DNA of 64,000 bases from Streptomyces niveus. GTDB lineage: Bacteria > Actinomycetota > Actinomycetes > Streptomycetales > Streptomycetaceae. The DNA is taken from assembly GCF_002009175.1 (NCBI RefSeq), contig NZ_CP018047.1, positions 7,307,001-7,371,000 of the forward strand, given 5' to 3'. A program made the position numbers and the translations under genes. The notes under the pieces were generated by a model. The model saw only the letters and a program-made list of their open reading frames with translations. It searched no databases and was not told where the DNA came from. Positions 8,690-17,649 of the stretch are shown here, piece by piece; position 1 is the stretch's first letter, and each line of letters begins with the position of its first letter.

Positions 8690-11191
8690 GTGTCCCCTGA
8701 GCCTCCCGTCGGCAGCGGCAGCGGCGGCGGCGCCGCGCTCGAACTGCTGGTCCACGGCGTCGGCGGCGCCACCCCGCAGGAGATGCTCGCCGATCCGTAC
8801 ACGGTCCGGATCACGGGCGACGAGACCGCGGCCATCCACCGGCGTCCCGACGACGAGGAGGCCGAGTCCCACCCCGAGCGGTACGCGGACGGGCCGGTGC
8901 CCGAGGCGTACTGCTGGTCCAATCTCACCTCCGGGAACGGCGCCCGCGCCCTGTGGCTGCTGCTGCTTCCCTTCATGGTCGTCAACCTCGCCCACTGGAT
9001 GCGCCCGGCGACCAACGGGCTCGCCAGGACACAGCGGCTCTACGGGGTGTTCGTACGGCTGCTCGCCCTCACGCTCACCGTGCTGCTGACGGCGGGCGCC
9101 TGCGAGGTCGCGCTCGACCTCGTGGCCTGGCAGTGCGCGGGCTCCGCCGGCTGCGCGGAGGACCGGTCCTGGCTCGGCTTCCTCTCCGCCGCGCGGGACG
9201 GCTGGTGGGCACAGCCCGGCCGCCGCCTCGCGCTGGCCGCCCTCGTACCGGCCGCGCTGGTGGGCCTCCTGTGGTATCTGTCCAACCGGACCTGGAGCGC
9301 GTACGAGGCCCAGCGGCCCCCGACCGACGCCGTTCCGGGCGCAAGCCTCCCGGAGCCGGCCCCCGTGGCCGGGAGCGCCGACGACGCCACGGACACCACC
9401 GACGCCACCGACGCCTACGAAGGACCGGCCGGGGGCCCGGCCGGGGAGAGCGCCCACCGCGCTCCGAAGGTCCGGCCCGCACTCGCCAGGCCCGGCTTCT
9501 GGTACGGCCGCAGGCTCGTCGCGCGCCTGCGCGCCGCGCACACCGCCGCCGGATTCCTCACCGTCGCGGGCGCGATCACCGGCGCCACCGCCCGTTACGA
9601 CCGCGGCGCGTCCAGTGCCGTACGCGACGGCGCCGGCTGGCTGCTCCAGTCAACTCTCGTCGCGGGCGGGCTCGTTGTGCTCTGGGTGGTGTGCAGCAGG
9701 GGCCGCAGCGAGCGCAGGCGCGACGGCACGCTCGACAAGGCGGTCATCAGCCGCCTGCCCGCCGTCTCCCTCGCCCTCCTCGGCATCTGCGTCGTGTACG
9801 CCGCCTGGTCCCGCCCCGGCTGGAGCTCCGCCGGCACCCTCCCCGGCGCGATCACGTTCCCGGTGCTCGTCCTCGCCCAGGGCGTCCTCGTCGTCGCCCT
9901 CGCCGCCGCGGCCCTCGTCCTGCACCGCCGCGCACCGCACGCCAGGATCGCCCTCCTCGGCCTCGGCGGCCCCGCCGTCGCCATGCTGGCCTGCGCCCTG
10001 GCAGGGGTGATGACCGGCGGTGTGGCGCAGCGCGTCGGCGACTGGCTCGACGGGTCGGGCACACCGGGCATGGGGGAGGGCTCGATCATCGGACCGCCGG
10101 TGCTGCTCAGTTGGCAGGCCGCCGTCATTCCCATTCTGCTCGTGCTCCTGCTGATCCCCCTGGTCGTCCTCGCCGTACGCACCGTGCGGACCGCCCGTCG
10201 CCTCGCGCCCGTCGTGGAGGCGGAGTACGGGTCGCGGGAGAAGAAGGTCACGCCGGACTCCGTCCGTACCCGCCGCATCGCCGGAGCGCAGGCCCGCGCC
10301 GAACTCACCGACGCGGCGCCCTGGTTGGTCGGCCTCGTCTCCGGCGCCACGCTCCTGCTCGGCATCGGCGCCGTCCTCGGGGCCTGGCTGAGCGGGGACG
10401 TGCCGGGCCGGGCCGCCGAGGGCGGCCCCGCGCTCGTCCAGTCGGTCGCCGACACCGCGCAGGCGCTCGGCTCCTGGCTGATCGGCCTCGGCTTCGTACT
10501 CTTCGTCACCTGGGGACGCCGGGCCTACCGCGACCCGTCCGCCCGGCGCACCATCGGCATCCTCTGGGACGTCGGCACGTTCTGGCCGCGCGCCTCGCAC
10601 CCCTTCGCGCCGCCGTGCTACGCGGAGCGCGCCGTGCCCGACCTCACGTGGCGGATGGCCTCCTGGACCGCCCGCACCGGCGGACGCCTCGTCATCTCCG
10701 GCCATTCGCAGGGCAGCGTGCTGGCGGCGGCGGCCGTCTGGCAGCTGCCGGAAGGCACCCGCCACCGGGTGGCGCTGCTGACGTACGGCTCACCGCTGGA
10801 GCGGCTGTACGGCCGCTGGTTCCCCGCCTACTTCGGCGCCGGACCACTCGGCGACCTGGGCAGGGAGGTGCACTGCTGGCGCAACCTGTGGCGTGCCACC
10901 GACCCGATCGGCGGCCCCGTCAGGACCGGCGCCGACGGCGGCGCGCCGGCCGTGGACCACGGGCCGCTCAAGGACCCGCTCGCCTACGGCCGTACCGAGC
11001 GCCATCCGCTGCCCGAACCGATCCTCGGCCACTCCGAGTACCAGGCCGATCCCGTCTTCGCCGTGGAGCGCGCGGCGCTGCTCGACCGGCTGCCGCCCGC
11101 GCTGCCCGCACAGCGGGACGGCACGGCGACGGACCGGGGAACCGCGGAAAGCCCCCGGGGTCAGGGCAGTTCGGGCAGATCGTCCGCGTAG
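8690..11191 (+). CDS. Large membrane protein with GHSQG hydrolase motif
   Basis: An 833-residue polytopic protein. An N-terminal segment containing LLVHGVGG (often the oxyanion strand of alpha/beta hydrolases) is followed by about eight to ten hydrophobic helices, interrupted by an acidic linker near residues 215-260. A C-terminal soluble part carries GHSQGS near residue 672, a match to the GxSxG nucleophile elbow. This suggests an alpha/beta hydrolase fold split by membrane helices, or a lipase-like domain fused to a transmembrane block (inference). The GTG at 8690 follows GGAGAG. Its 3' end overlaps the convergent gene ending at 11161 by 31 bases. Confidence 0.72.
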   Translation: MSPEPPVGSGSGGGAALELLVHGVGGATPQEMLADPYTVRITGDETAAIHRRPDDEEAESHPERYADGPVPEAYCWSNLTSGNGARALWLLLLPFMVVNLAHWMRPATNGLARTQRLYGVFVRLLALTLTVLLTAGACEVALDLVAWQCAGSAGCAEDRSWLGFLSAARDGWWAQPGRRLALAALVPAALVGLLWYLSNRTWSAYEAQRPPTDAVPGASLPEPAPVAGSADDATDTTDATDAYEGPAGGPAGESAHRAPKVRPALARPGFWYGRRLVARLRAAHTAAGFLTVAGAITGATARYDRGASSAVRDGAGWLLQSTLVAGGLVVLWVVCSRGRSERRRDGTLDKAVISRLPAVSLALLGICVVYAAWSRPGWSSAGTLPGAITFPVLVLAQGVLVVALAAAALVLHRRAPHARIALLGLGGPAVAMLACALAGVMTGGVAQRVGDWLDGSGTPGMGEGSIIGPPVLLSWQAAVIPILLVLLLIPLVVLAVRTVRTARRLAPVVEAEYGSREKKVTPDSVRTRRIAGAQARAELTDAAPWLVGLVSGATLLLGIGAVLGAWLSGDVPGRAAEGGPALVQSVADTAQALGSWLIGLGFVLFVTWGRRAYRDPSARRTIGILWDVGTFWPRASHPFAPPCYAERAVPDLTWRMASWTARTGGRLVISGHSQGSVLAAAAVWQLPEGTRHRVALLTYGSPLERLYGRWFPAYFGAGPLGDLGREVHCWRNLWRATDPIGGPVRTGADGGAPAVDHGPLKDPLAYGRTERHPLPEPILGHSEYQADPVFAVERAALLDRLPPALPAQRDGTATDRGTAESPRGQGSSGRSSA

Positions 11192-13578
11192 AGGAGTGTC
11201 AGGTCGTCCGTGCTGGTCTCCGGCAACTGGGCGACCCTGCTGGCGTGTTGCTCCACCATCGACTCGAACGTCTGGCGCGCCGTACGGCCGTTGCCGAAGG
11301 CCGGCCCCTTGGGCAGCACGGCGAAGTACTTCAGCAGCGCCTCGGCGGTTCCCACGCCGAGCTGGTACTCGTGCTCCTCGGCCTGCTGCTCCACGATCCG
11401 CAGGAGTTCGTCCGCCTCGTAGTCGTCGAAGGTGATGGTGCGTGAGAAACGGGACGCCACACCGGGGTTGACGGCGAGGAAGCGTTCCATCTCCACCGTG
11501 TACCCGGCGACGATCACCACCACCGCCTCCCGGTGGTCCTCCATCAGCTTCACCAGCGTGTCGATCGCCTCACGCCCGAAGTCGCGCCCCGAGTCCTCCG
11601 GCGACAGCGCGTACGCCTCGTCGATGAACAGCACACCGCCACGGGCCCGGTCGAAGGCCTCCTGCGTCCGGATCGCGGTGGAGCCGATGTGCTCGCCCAC
11701 CAGGTCCACCCGTGAGACCTCCACGAGATGACCGCGCTCCAGCACCCCGAGCGAGGCCAGGATCTCGCCGTACAGCCGGGCCACCGTCGTCTTGCCGGTG
11801 CCGGGGGAGCCGGTGAAGACCAGATGGCGACGGGCCGAGGCGGCCTTGAGACCGGCCTGCTGCCTGCGCCTGCCGACCTCGATCATGTTGGTGAGGGCAC
11901 GGACCTCGCGCTTGACGCTCTCCAGGCCCACCAGCGCGTCCAGTTCACCGAGCACCTTGCCCGGCTCGCGTACCGGCTCGGCGGGCACCGCGTCCGGCAC
12001 GGGCGGCGCGCTCTGCGCCGGGACCCCGCCCAGCAGCCCCGCCGTCTGCGTCGCCGTCAGCACCGTCGTCGGCTGCGGCGCCGCGGCCAGTACGCCGCTC
12101 TCGTCGCTCGTGCAGTCCTCCACGGTCGGTCCCGCCCCGTTGCCCTCGGCGCCGTCCGGGAACTCGTAACCCCCGCGCGCGCAGCGCTCGGTGCGGCAGC
12201 GCGTCAGCGTCGTACGGCAGCCGTCCATCACATGGAAGCCGTAACCGCCGCTGCCCGTCACCCGGCAGTCGTGGAAGGTGCCGCGGCCCTCGGCGGAGAC
12301 ATAGAAACCGGCCTCCGCGGGCGAGGTGATCGTGCAGCGCTCGATGGTCGGGTCCGCGCCCTTGGTGACGATGACACCGGTCTGCACGCCGTCGATGGTG
12401 CAGGAGTTGAGCGTCCCGCCGCTGCCGTGGTCCCGGAACCAGGCGCCGGTCGACGCTTCCCTGATCCGGCAGTCGTCGAGCTGCGCCGTCGCGCCGTCGC
12501 TCACCGACACGGCCGTGTTGCGCACCTGGGAGAGGTCGCTGTCCACGACGTCGGCCCGGGAGCCGCGGTCGAGGACGAACAGCGCGTCCGGTACGTCGTG
12601 GACCCGGCAGGAGTCGAGGACGACCGTGGCCCCGTCGCTCACCCAGACCGCCGGGTAGTCGCCCGTACTGTCATGTATCTCGCACTGGTTGGCGTCCACA
12701 CGGGTGCCCGGGTCCCAGACCGAGAGACCGTTGCGGCCGAAGCGCCGCACCGTGGAGCGGGTCAGCGTCAGCACCGAGCGGGAGCGCAGATCGACCGCGT
12801 TCTCCGGGATGTCGTGGATGTCGCAGTCGGAGAGCGTCAGCACCGCGTCCGTGTCGAGCGTGATGCCGTCGGCGGACGTGCGGTGCACGCTGGAGTCGGT
12901 GAGATGGGCCGCGGCGCGCGACGCGATCTGTACGCCGGTGCCCTTGATCTCGTACACCTCGCAGCCGACGGCCTCCAGCCCGCTGCCCTCGCCGGTGACG
13001 GTCAGACCGCCGCCCGAGGCGTGATGGATCCGGCAGCGTTCGAGCCGGGGGTGCGCCCCGCCGCGTACGGAGACGCCCGACTGACCGGCCGCGACCACCT
13101 CGCAGTCCTCGAACACCCCGCCGGCGCCGTCGAGTACGGCGATCCCGACGCCGGCCGGATTGTCGACGGTGCAGCGGCGGACGGTGGGGCGCGCGGCGCC
13201 GCGCACCTCCATGCCGGCGGCCGAGCGTGTGACGATCCGCAGATCCGTCAGCTCCGGGGTGCCGTCCTCCACGAGGAGCGCCGGCGCGGTCGTGTCCTGG
13301 CCCTCCACATGGAGATCGTGGACGGTGGCCGACGCGCGCACCGTGAGCGGCACGCCGTCCGGCGGCGCGATCCGCACCGAACCCGACGGGCTCTCGGGCC
13401 CGCGCAGCGTGACGGCGCGCGTGACCACGAGATTCTCCCGGTAGGTGCCCGGCGCGACGGTGAGTATGTCTCCGTCGCTCGCGGCCTCCAGGGCCGCGGA
13501 GAGAGACGCGTACTCGCCGGTACGCCGGCGCCAACGCGAGGTGCCGGTGTGCGTCACCTGGACGGTGCCCTGTGCCAT
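11161..13578 (-). CDS. Beta-helix repeat protein fused to an AAA+ ATPase
   Basis: An 805-residue fusion. Residues about 20-480 form a right-handed parallel beta-helix with many repeats of the type 'GxxxxxxDCxIHD', as in pectate-lyase-like and surface proteins. A linker leads to a CbxX/CfqX-type AAA+ domain, with Walker A GSPGTGKTTVAR near 593, Walker B GGVLFIDEAYAL near 651 and a sensor-type IVAGYTVEMERFLAVNPG. The same AAA+ class includes EccA of type VII secretion and SpoVK. There is no signal peptide, so the helix is cytoplasmic despite its resemblance to secreted ones. The ATG at 13578 is preferred over one 29 codons upstream, which adds only basic low-complexity sequence. Confidence 0.88.
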   Translation of the reverse strand: MAQGTVQVTHTGTSRWRRRTGEYASLSAALEAASDGDILTVAPGTYRENLVVTRAVTLRGPESPSGSVRIAPPDGVPLTVRASATVHDLHVEGQDTTAPALLVEDGTPELTDLRIVTRSAAGMEVRGAARPTVRRCTVDNPAGVGIAVLDGAGGVFEDCEVVAAGQSGVSVRGGAHPRLERCRIHHASGGGLTVTGEGSGLEAVGCEVYEIKGTGVQIASRAAAHLTDSSVHRTSADGITLDTDAVLTLSDCDIHDIPENAVDLRSRSVLTLTRSTVRRFGRNGLSVWDPGTRVDANQCEIHDSTGDYPAVWVSDGATVVLDSCRVHDVPDALFVLDRGSRADVVDSDLSQVRNTAVSVSDGATAQLDDCRIREASTGAWFRDHGSGGTLNSCTIDGVQTGVIVTKGADPTIERCTITSPAEAGFYVSAEGRGTFHDCRVTGSGGYGFHVMDGCRTTLTRCRTERCARGGYEFPDGAEGNGAGPTVEDCTSDESGVLAAAPQPTTVLTATQTAGLLGGVPAQSAPPVPDAVPAEPVREPGKVLGELDALVGLESVKREVRALTNMIEVGRRRQQAGLKAASARRHLVFTGSPGTGKTTVARLYGEILASLGVLERGHLVEVSRVDLVGEHIGSTAIRTQEAFDRARGGVLFIDEAYALSPEDSGRDFGREAIDTLVKLMEDHREAVVVIVAGYTVEMERFLAVNPGVASRFSRTITFDDYEADELLRIVEQQAEEHEYQLGVGTAEALLKYFAVLPKGPAFGNGRTARQTFESMVEQHASRVAQLPETSTDDLTLLYADDLPELP

Positions 13579-13766
13579 GGTGTTGTTCTGTCCCCACCTC
13601 GTGCGCCTGCGCGTGCTGTGCCGATCGGACCCGCTCCGGGGCCAATTCAAGGAAGTCCCGGCCACGACGGCGGACCGGGTCGCACCACCGTAGCGCGCGC
13701 GGCGCGGGTGGGTTGACCCAAGAGCGGTTCCGGTCGCGGTGAGAAAGGCTGTTCGGGCCCTGTCGC

Positions 13767-14375
13767 TCAGCTGCCCGCGCCCGTACGGCCCCAGTCCGGA
13801 CCGGCCTGGGCCCAGGCCAGGTCGAGCCGTGCGTACCGGCGTTGGTAGAGGTTGCGGACCACCAGCCGTCTGGCGGCCTCGACCAGACCGGCGGCGAGAG
13901 TGGCCGCCCCGATCCCCGCCAGCACGGCGTGCGTACGGGCGGTCGTGAGGTCCGTCGGACGCTCGGCGAGGTGTCCGGCGCGGTCGGTCCAGACCGGGAA
14001 GGTGTCACCTGCCCGGACCGTGGCCGGCGCCGCGCGGACGGTCTCGGTGTGCCGACTTCCGTCCGGGGCCGTCCACTTGGCGATCACCGGCCGGCCGGTC
14101 TCGCGCTCGGCCGAGGTCTCGGGGTCGTACATGACACGGGCGGGCGCCGTGGTGAGACGGACCACCAGGGCCTGCGCGCGGTGCCGGTCCTCGTGCTGGG
14201 CACGGATCGTCCGCCGGAACGCGTCGTCCGTCGCCGTGCCCGAGATCCAGCCAATCACCGGTACGGCGAGGAACATCAGGACGAGCGCGCCGAGCGCGAC
14301 CCATGCCTCGACGAGATCGGTCCTTCTTCGCAGCGGATTGTGCCGCCAGCGCCGGAGCCCCACGACCGCTCGCAT
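13767..14375 (-). CDS. Membrane protein, Rv1733c-like
   Basis: A 202-residue protein with a short basic N-terminus (RAVVGLRRWRHNPLRRRTDLVEAW), a membrane helix (VALGALVLMFLAVPVIGWI), an extracytoplasmic domain of about 100 residues, and a second helix (HAVLAGIGAATLAAGLVEAA) before a cytoplasmic tail. This architecture and the NPLRR-D-VE motif match the actinobacterial Rv1733c family of unknown function. The ATG at 14375 follows a GGAAGGGG site; a start 33 codons earlier is possible but less likely. It sits between the AAA+ fusion and MOSC genes on the same strand, separated by 100-190 bases, so co-transcription is uncertain. Confidence 0.75.
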   Translation of the reverse strand: MRAVVGLRRWRHNPLRRRTDLVEAWVALGALVLMFLAVPVIGWISGTATDDAFRRTIRAQHEDRHRAQALVVRLTTAPARVMYDPETSAERETGRPVIAKWTAPDGSRHTETVRAAPATVRAGDTFPVWTDRAGHLAERPTDLTTARTHAVLAGIGAATLAAGLVEAARRLVVRNLYQRRYARLDLAWAQAGPDWGRTGAGS

Positions 14376-14507
14376 CGCGCCGCACCCCTTCCGTCTTCCG
14401 CCCGTTCCCCTGTCCGTCATAGCCCAGGGGAGCCCGGCTGACGCGCAAAAGGGCGGAAGGGAGAGCGAAATCACCCCTGGGTCCGACGGGCCGGATCGGG
14501 GGCGGCG

Positions 14508-15473
14508 TCAGTCGGTGAACACCCTCACCACGTCTCCCACCTGCACCGTACCGGTGTTCTCGGGCACCAGCTTCTGCCCGAAGACCAGCTTGCCGTCGAT
14601 CCGGCGGTGCCGGGCGAGCGTACGCAGCGGTTCCTTGCCCCGCCCCGCCGTCCGCTGGTCCGTCGTCGTGATCACACAGCGCCCGCACGGCTTGGCGACA
14701 CGGAAGCCGACCTCGCCGACGGTGATCCGGCGCCACTCGTCCTCCGCCCAGGGGGCGGTCCCCGCGACGACGAGATTCGGCCGGAAGCGGTCCATCGGCA
14801 GAGGGCCCTCGTCGGCGTGATCGCCCTGCGCTATCAGGGAGTTGAGGGCGTCGAAGGAGGAGACGGTGACGACGAGCAGGGGATGGCTGTCGGCGAAGGT
14901 GACGGTGTCGCCCGGGCGGGCGTGGGCCGGATCGACCGGCCGGGCACTCGCCGGTTCGCCCATGTGCGCCAGCCGGACCTCCACGCCGAGGTGGCGGCTG
15001 AACCAGTCGCTCGCCCGCGCGTCGGCGAGCGACGCGTCGACCTCGGTCCCGAAGATGTTCACCACGACGTCGTCGGCGTCGGCGGGTCGCTCGGCCTCCG
15101 CCAGGTGGACGCCAACACCCGTTTCCGGCACGGCTGTTCGCGAACCGTTCAGCCGGGGGCCGCCTGTTCGCCGGCCGCCTCGCGGCGCGGCTGTTCCGGC
15201 GCCACCCGTTCCGGGGCCCGCGACCTCCAGCGGCTCCAGGCCGGGCGCGTACAGCACGAGCCCGCCGTCCCGCAGCGGCTCGGCGCGGGCCAGCGCGAGC
15301 CGGGGCGCCTCGCGCTGCGTGACAGCGGTGCCCGACTCGTCGATCAGTACCCAGCGGCGGTCTCCCGCCAGACCCCATGGCTCCACGACCGCGCTGTCCG
15401 CGGTGAAACCTCCCACCGACTTCACCGGATGGACGCGCAGGGCGTGCAGGACTGGAGTGAACGGCTGAGGCAT
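14508..15473 (-). CDS. MOSC domain protein
   Basis: A 321-residue protein with an N-terminal MOSC beta-barrel (LHALRVHPVKSVGG at the start) and a C-terminal MOSC domain (GRCVITTTDQRT with the conserved cysteine, then ARHRRIDGKLVFGQKL). The family includes molybdenum cofactor sulfurase C-termini, YcbX and mARC. These proteins bind the molybdenum cofactor or deliver sulfur, often for detoxifying N-hydroxylated base analogues. The ferredoxin domain of YcbX is absent, as in mARC-type members. No molybdenum cofactor genes lie close by. A low-complexity stretch around residues 95-125 is unusual. Confidence 0.85.
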   Translation of the reverse strand: MPQPFTPVLHALRVHPVKSVGGFTADSAVVEPWGLAGDRRWVLIDESGTAVTQREAPRLALARAEPLRDGGLVLYAPGLEPLEVAGPGTGGAGTAAPRGGRRTGGPRLNGSRTAVPETGVGVHLAEAERPADADDVVVNIFGTEVDASLADARASDWFSRHLGVEVRLAHMGEPASARPVDPAHARPGDTVTFADSHPLLVVTVSSFDALNSLIAQGDHADEGPLPMDRFRPNLVVAGTAPWAEDEWRRITVGEVGFRVAKPCGRCVITTTDQRTAGRGKEPLRTLARHRRIDGKLVFGQKLVPENTGTVQVGDVVRVFTD

Positions 15474-15554
15474 ACGGCCATCCTGCCAGGGAGCCCCGAC
15501 TCCCTCCGCCGCCCCGGTGCGCCGGTCGTTCCGGACCTCCCGGAGCGCCCGGTG

Positions 15555-16079
15555 TCAGTAACCCCGGCTCTGGTACGGGCGGTTGTACGGGTCGTCGTAC
15601 TGCACCGGCGCGGGCGCCGGACGCGGCGAAGCGGGGCGCATCGCCTCGTACCCCGTCGCCGACCCCGGTCGCTGCTGCTGCGGCGGGCGGGGCTGCTGGG
15701 GACGCGGTTGCTGTTGCTGCTGCTGGGGCGGATAGGGCTGCGCACCCTGATAGCCGCGAGGCTGCGCCGTCTGCTGCGGAACGTAGGGCGCCGGGGCGTG
15801 CTGGAGCGGCACGGGGTGCTGCGCCGGCTGCGGCTGGTAGCCGCCGTAGGACGGCGTGGGCTGCGAAGGAGCCGCCGGAAGTGCGGGAAGCGCCGAAGGC
15901 AGCGCCGGCAGATAGCTGTTGCTCTGGTAGCTGCTGCCGGTGTCGTAGGCGGAAGGCACTCGGATCGGGGCGATCTGAGGCGTGCCCCGCTCCGCGACCA
16001 GGGAGTCGTAGATCGGGGTGTCCGGGAACGACGGCGCGGTGTAGTAACCGCCGCCGTAGGTGGCGCGGGGGGAGGTCAT
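15555..16079 (-). CDS. Pro/Gln-rich protein of unknown function (Streptomyces-type)
   Basis: A 174-residue protein that begins MTSPRATYGGGYYTAPSFPD and continues with an IYDSLVAERGTPQIAPIRVP block. The rest is almost entirely proline, glutamine and tyrosine, including a run of six glutamines, and is probably disordered. The short ordered N-terminus followed by a PQ-rich tail matches a Streptomyces-specific family of unknown function. I chose the ATG at 16079 because the extension upstream lies in the AT-richer divergent promoter region. It is divergent from the TerD fusion gene, with about 250 bases between the two starts. Confidence 0.7.
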   Translation of the reverse strand: MTSPRATYGGGYYTAPSFPDTPIYDSLVAERGTPQIAPIRVPSAYDTGSSYQSNSYLPALPSALPALPAAPSQPTPSYGGYQPQPAQHPVPLQHAPAPYVPQQTAQPRGYQGAQPYPPQQQQQQPRPQQPRPPQQQRPGSATGYEAMRPASPRPAPAPVQYDDPYNRPYQSRGY

Positions 16080-16332
16080 GGAACATAAGTTAAGCCCACG
16101 ATGTGCCGGTTGGGGAGTCCGATAAGGGGGTTGTTTCCGGCGGTGTGGGCGACTTCGGATCCCCAATGCGAGCGAACTTGGGAAAATCGGTCGTCCGGCA
16201 GCGTAGTGATCGTGTAAAGGGCAAGCTCCGGAGGGGTTACTCGTCGGTCCTCCGGGGCGCGACGACTGATTCAGCGATTAGGTTTGGCGCGACGGAAAAC
16301 TTTCGGTCACCCGACTCTCGATGGGGGCGAGC

Positions 16333-17619
16333 ATGTCCATGCTTAAAGGAGCCAATGTTCCGGTGTCGGCACCGAGTGTGCGTGTCGAATTGGGATGGCG
16401 TTCAGCGCCGGGGACACCGGATGTCGACGCGTCGGCTCTTCTGCTGAAGGCGGGAAAGGTCCGCTCGGACGCGGACTTCGTTTTCTACAACCAGCCCGCG
16501 CACGCGTCGGGCGCGGTGCGGTACGACGGAAAAGGCACAGGTCCCGGCACGGTGACGGACACCCTCTCCGTCGATCTGGCCCGTGTGGAGGCCGACATCG
16601 AGCGGATCGTCGTCGCCGCGTCGGCGGACGGCGGCAACTTCGGCCGGGTGCCCGGACTGTACGTACGCGTCATCGACGCGACGTCCGGCGCCGAGATCGC
16701 CCGGTACGACAGCCAGGACGCGACCATCGAGACGGCGTTCGTGCTCGGCGAGCTCTACCGGCGCCAGGGCGCCTGGAAGTTCCGCTCGGTCGGCCAGGGG
16801 TACAGCAGCGGACTTGAAGGCCTCGCGACGGACTTCGGCATCAGTGTCGACGAGCCCCAGCAGGCGGCGGCCCCCGCGCCGATGACCCCCGCGCCGCCGG
16901 CCCCGGTCGCCGCCCCCGCACCGCCGGTCCACACGCCCCCCGCACCGCCGGCGCCGCCCGCGCCCCCGGCCCCCGCTCCCGTACGGCTCACCAAGGTCAC
17001 GCTGACCAAGGACGCCCCGTCCGTCTCGCTGTCCAAGCAGGGCGGCAACTCCGGCGAGATGCGCGTCAATCTCAGCTGGCAGGTGCGCAAGCAGTTCAAG
17101 GGCTGGGGCGCCAAGCTGGGCCGGGCCGTCGCCATGCACGGCGACCTCGACCTCGACCTGTGCGCGCTCTACGAACTGACCGACGGCCGCAAAGGCGTCG
17201 TCCAGGCGCTCGGTAATGCCTTCGGGGCGCTTCACCAGCCGCCGTTCATCCATCTCGACGGCGACGACCGCACCGGTGGTTCCGCCAACGGCGAGAATCT
17301 CAGCATCAACCTCGACCACAAGAACCAACTGCGCCGCGTCGTCATCTTCGTGACGATCTACGAAGGGGCGCGCAGCTTCGCCGATCTCGACGCGACGGTC
17401 ACACTCCAGCCGCGCAACGGGGCGGCGATCGACTTCTCGCTCGGCGAGTGCACGGTCCCCTCGACGGTCTGCGCGCTCGCATTGATCACCAATACCGGCT
17501 CCGATCTGCTGGTCCAGCGCGAAGCGCGTTTTCTCGTACCCGAACGCGGAGTCAGCCCGCAGCGCACCATCGACTACGTGTACGGCTGGGGCATGAACTG
17601 GACACCCGGCCGGAAGTGA
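16333..17619 (+). CDS. TerD/TerA fusion protein
   Basis: A 428-residue protein of the tellurium-resistance (Ter) stress family. Residues 1-170 form a TerD domain (MLKGANVPV start, DADFVFYNQP, calcium-site acidic clusters). A proline/alanine linker covers about 176-219. Residues 220-428 form a second TerD/TerA-like domain (LTKDAPSVSLSKQGG, DLDLDLCALYEL, DGDDRTGG, NLDH). Ter proteins are calcium-binding and linked to membrane stress and phage or redox responses, though their biochemistry is still poorly known. The internal ATG at 16333 is preferred over 16321 because a G-rich site precedes it. No other ter gene lies in the window. Confidence 0.88.
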   Translation: MSMLKGANVPVSAPSVRVELGWRSAPGTPDVDASALLLKAGKVRSDADFVFYNQPAHASGAVRYDGKGTGPGTVTDTLSVDLARVEADIERIVVAASADGGNFGRVPGLYVRVIDATSGAEIARYDSQDATIETAFVLGELYRRQGAWKFRSVGQGYSSGLEGLATDFGISVDEPQQAAAPAPMTPAPPAPVAAPAPPVHTPPAPPAPPAPPAPAPVRLTKVTLTKDAPSVSLSKQGGNSGEMRVNLSWQVRKQFKGWGAKLGRAVAMHGDLDLDLCALYELTDGRKGVVQALGNAFGALHQPPFIHLDGDDRTGGSANGENLSINLDHKNQLRRVVIFVTIYEGARSFADLDATVTLQPRNGAAIDFSLGECTVPSTVCALALITNTGSDLLVQREARFLVPERGVSPQRTIDYVYGWGMNWTPGRK

Positions 17620-17621
17620 CC

Positions 17622-17646
17622 CCGTCTCCGTCTCCGTCTCCGTCCC
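17622..17646. repeat. Tandem hexamer GTCTCC in the convergent gap
   Basis: Three full copies of GTCTCC plus a degenerate one fill most of the gap between the TerD fusion stop and the end of the convergent glycosyltransferase gene. I see no hairpin. A slippage repeat in the shortest intergenic space available. Confidence 0.6.
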
Positions 17647-17649
17647 CGA

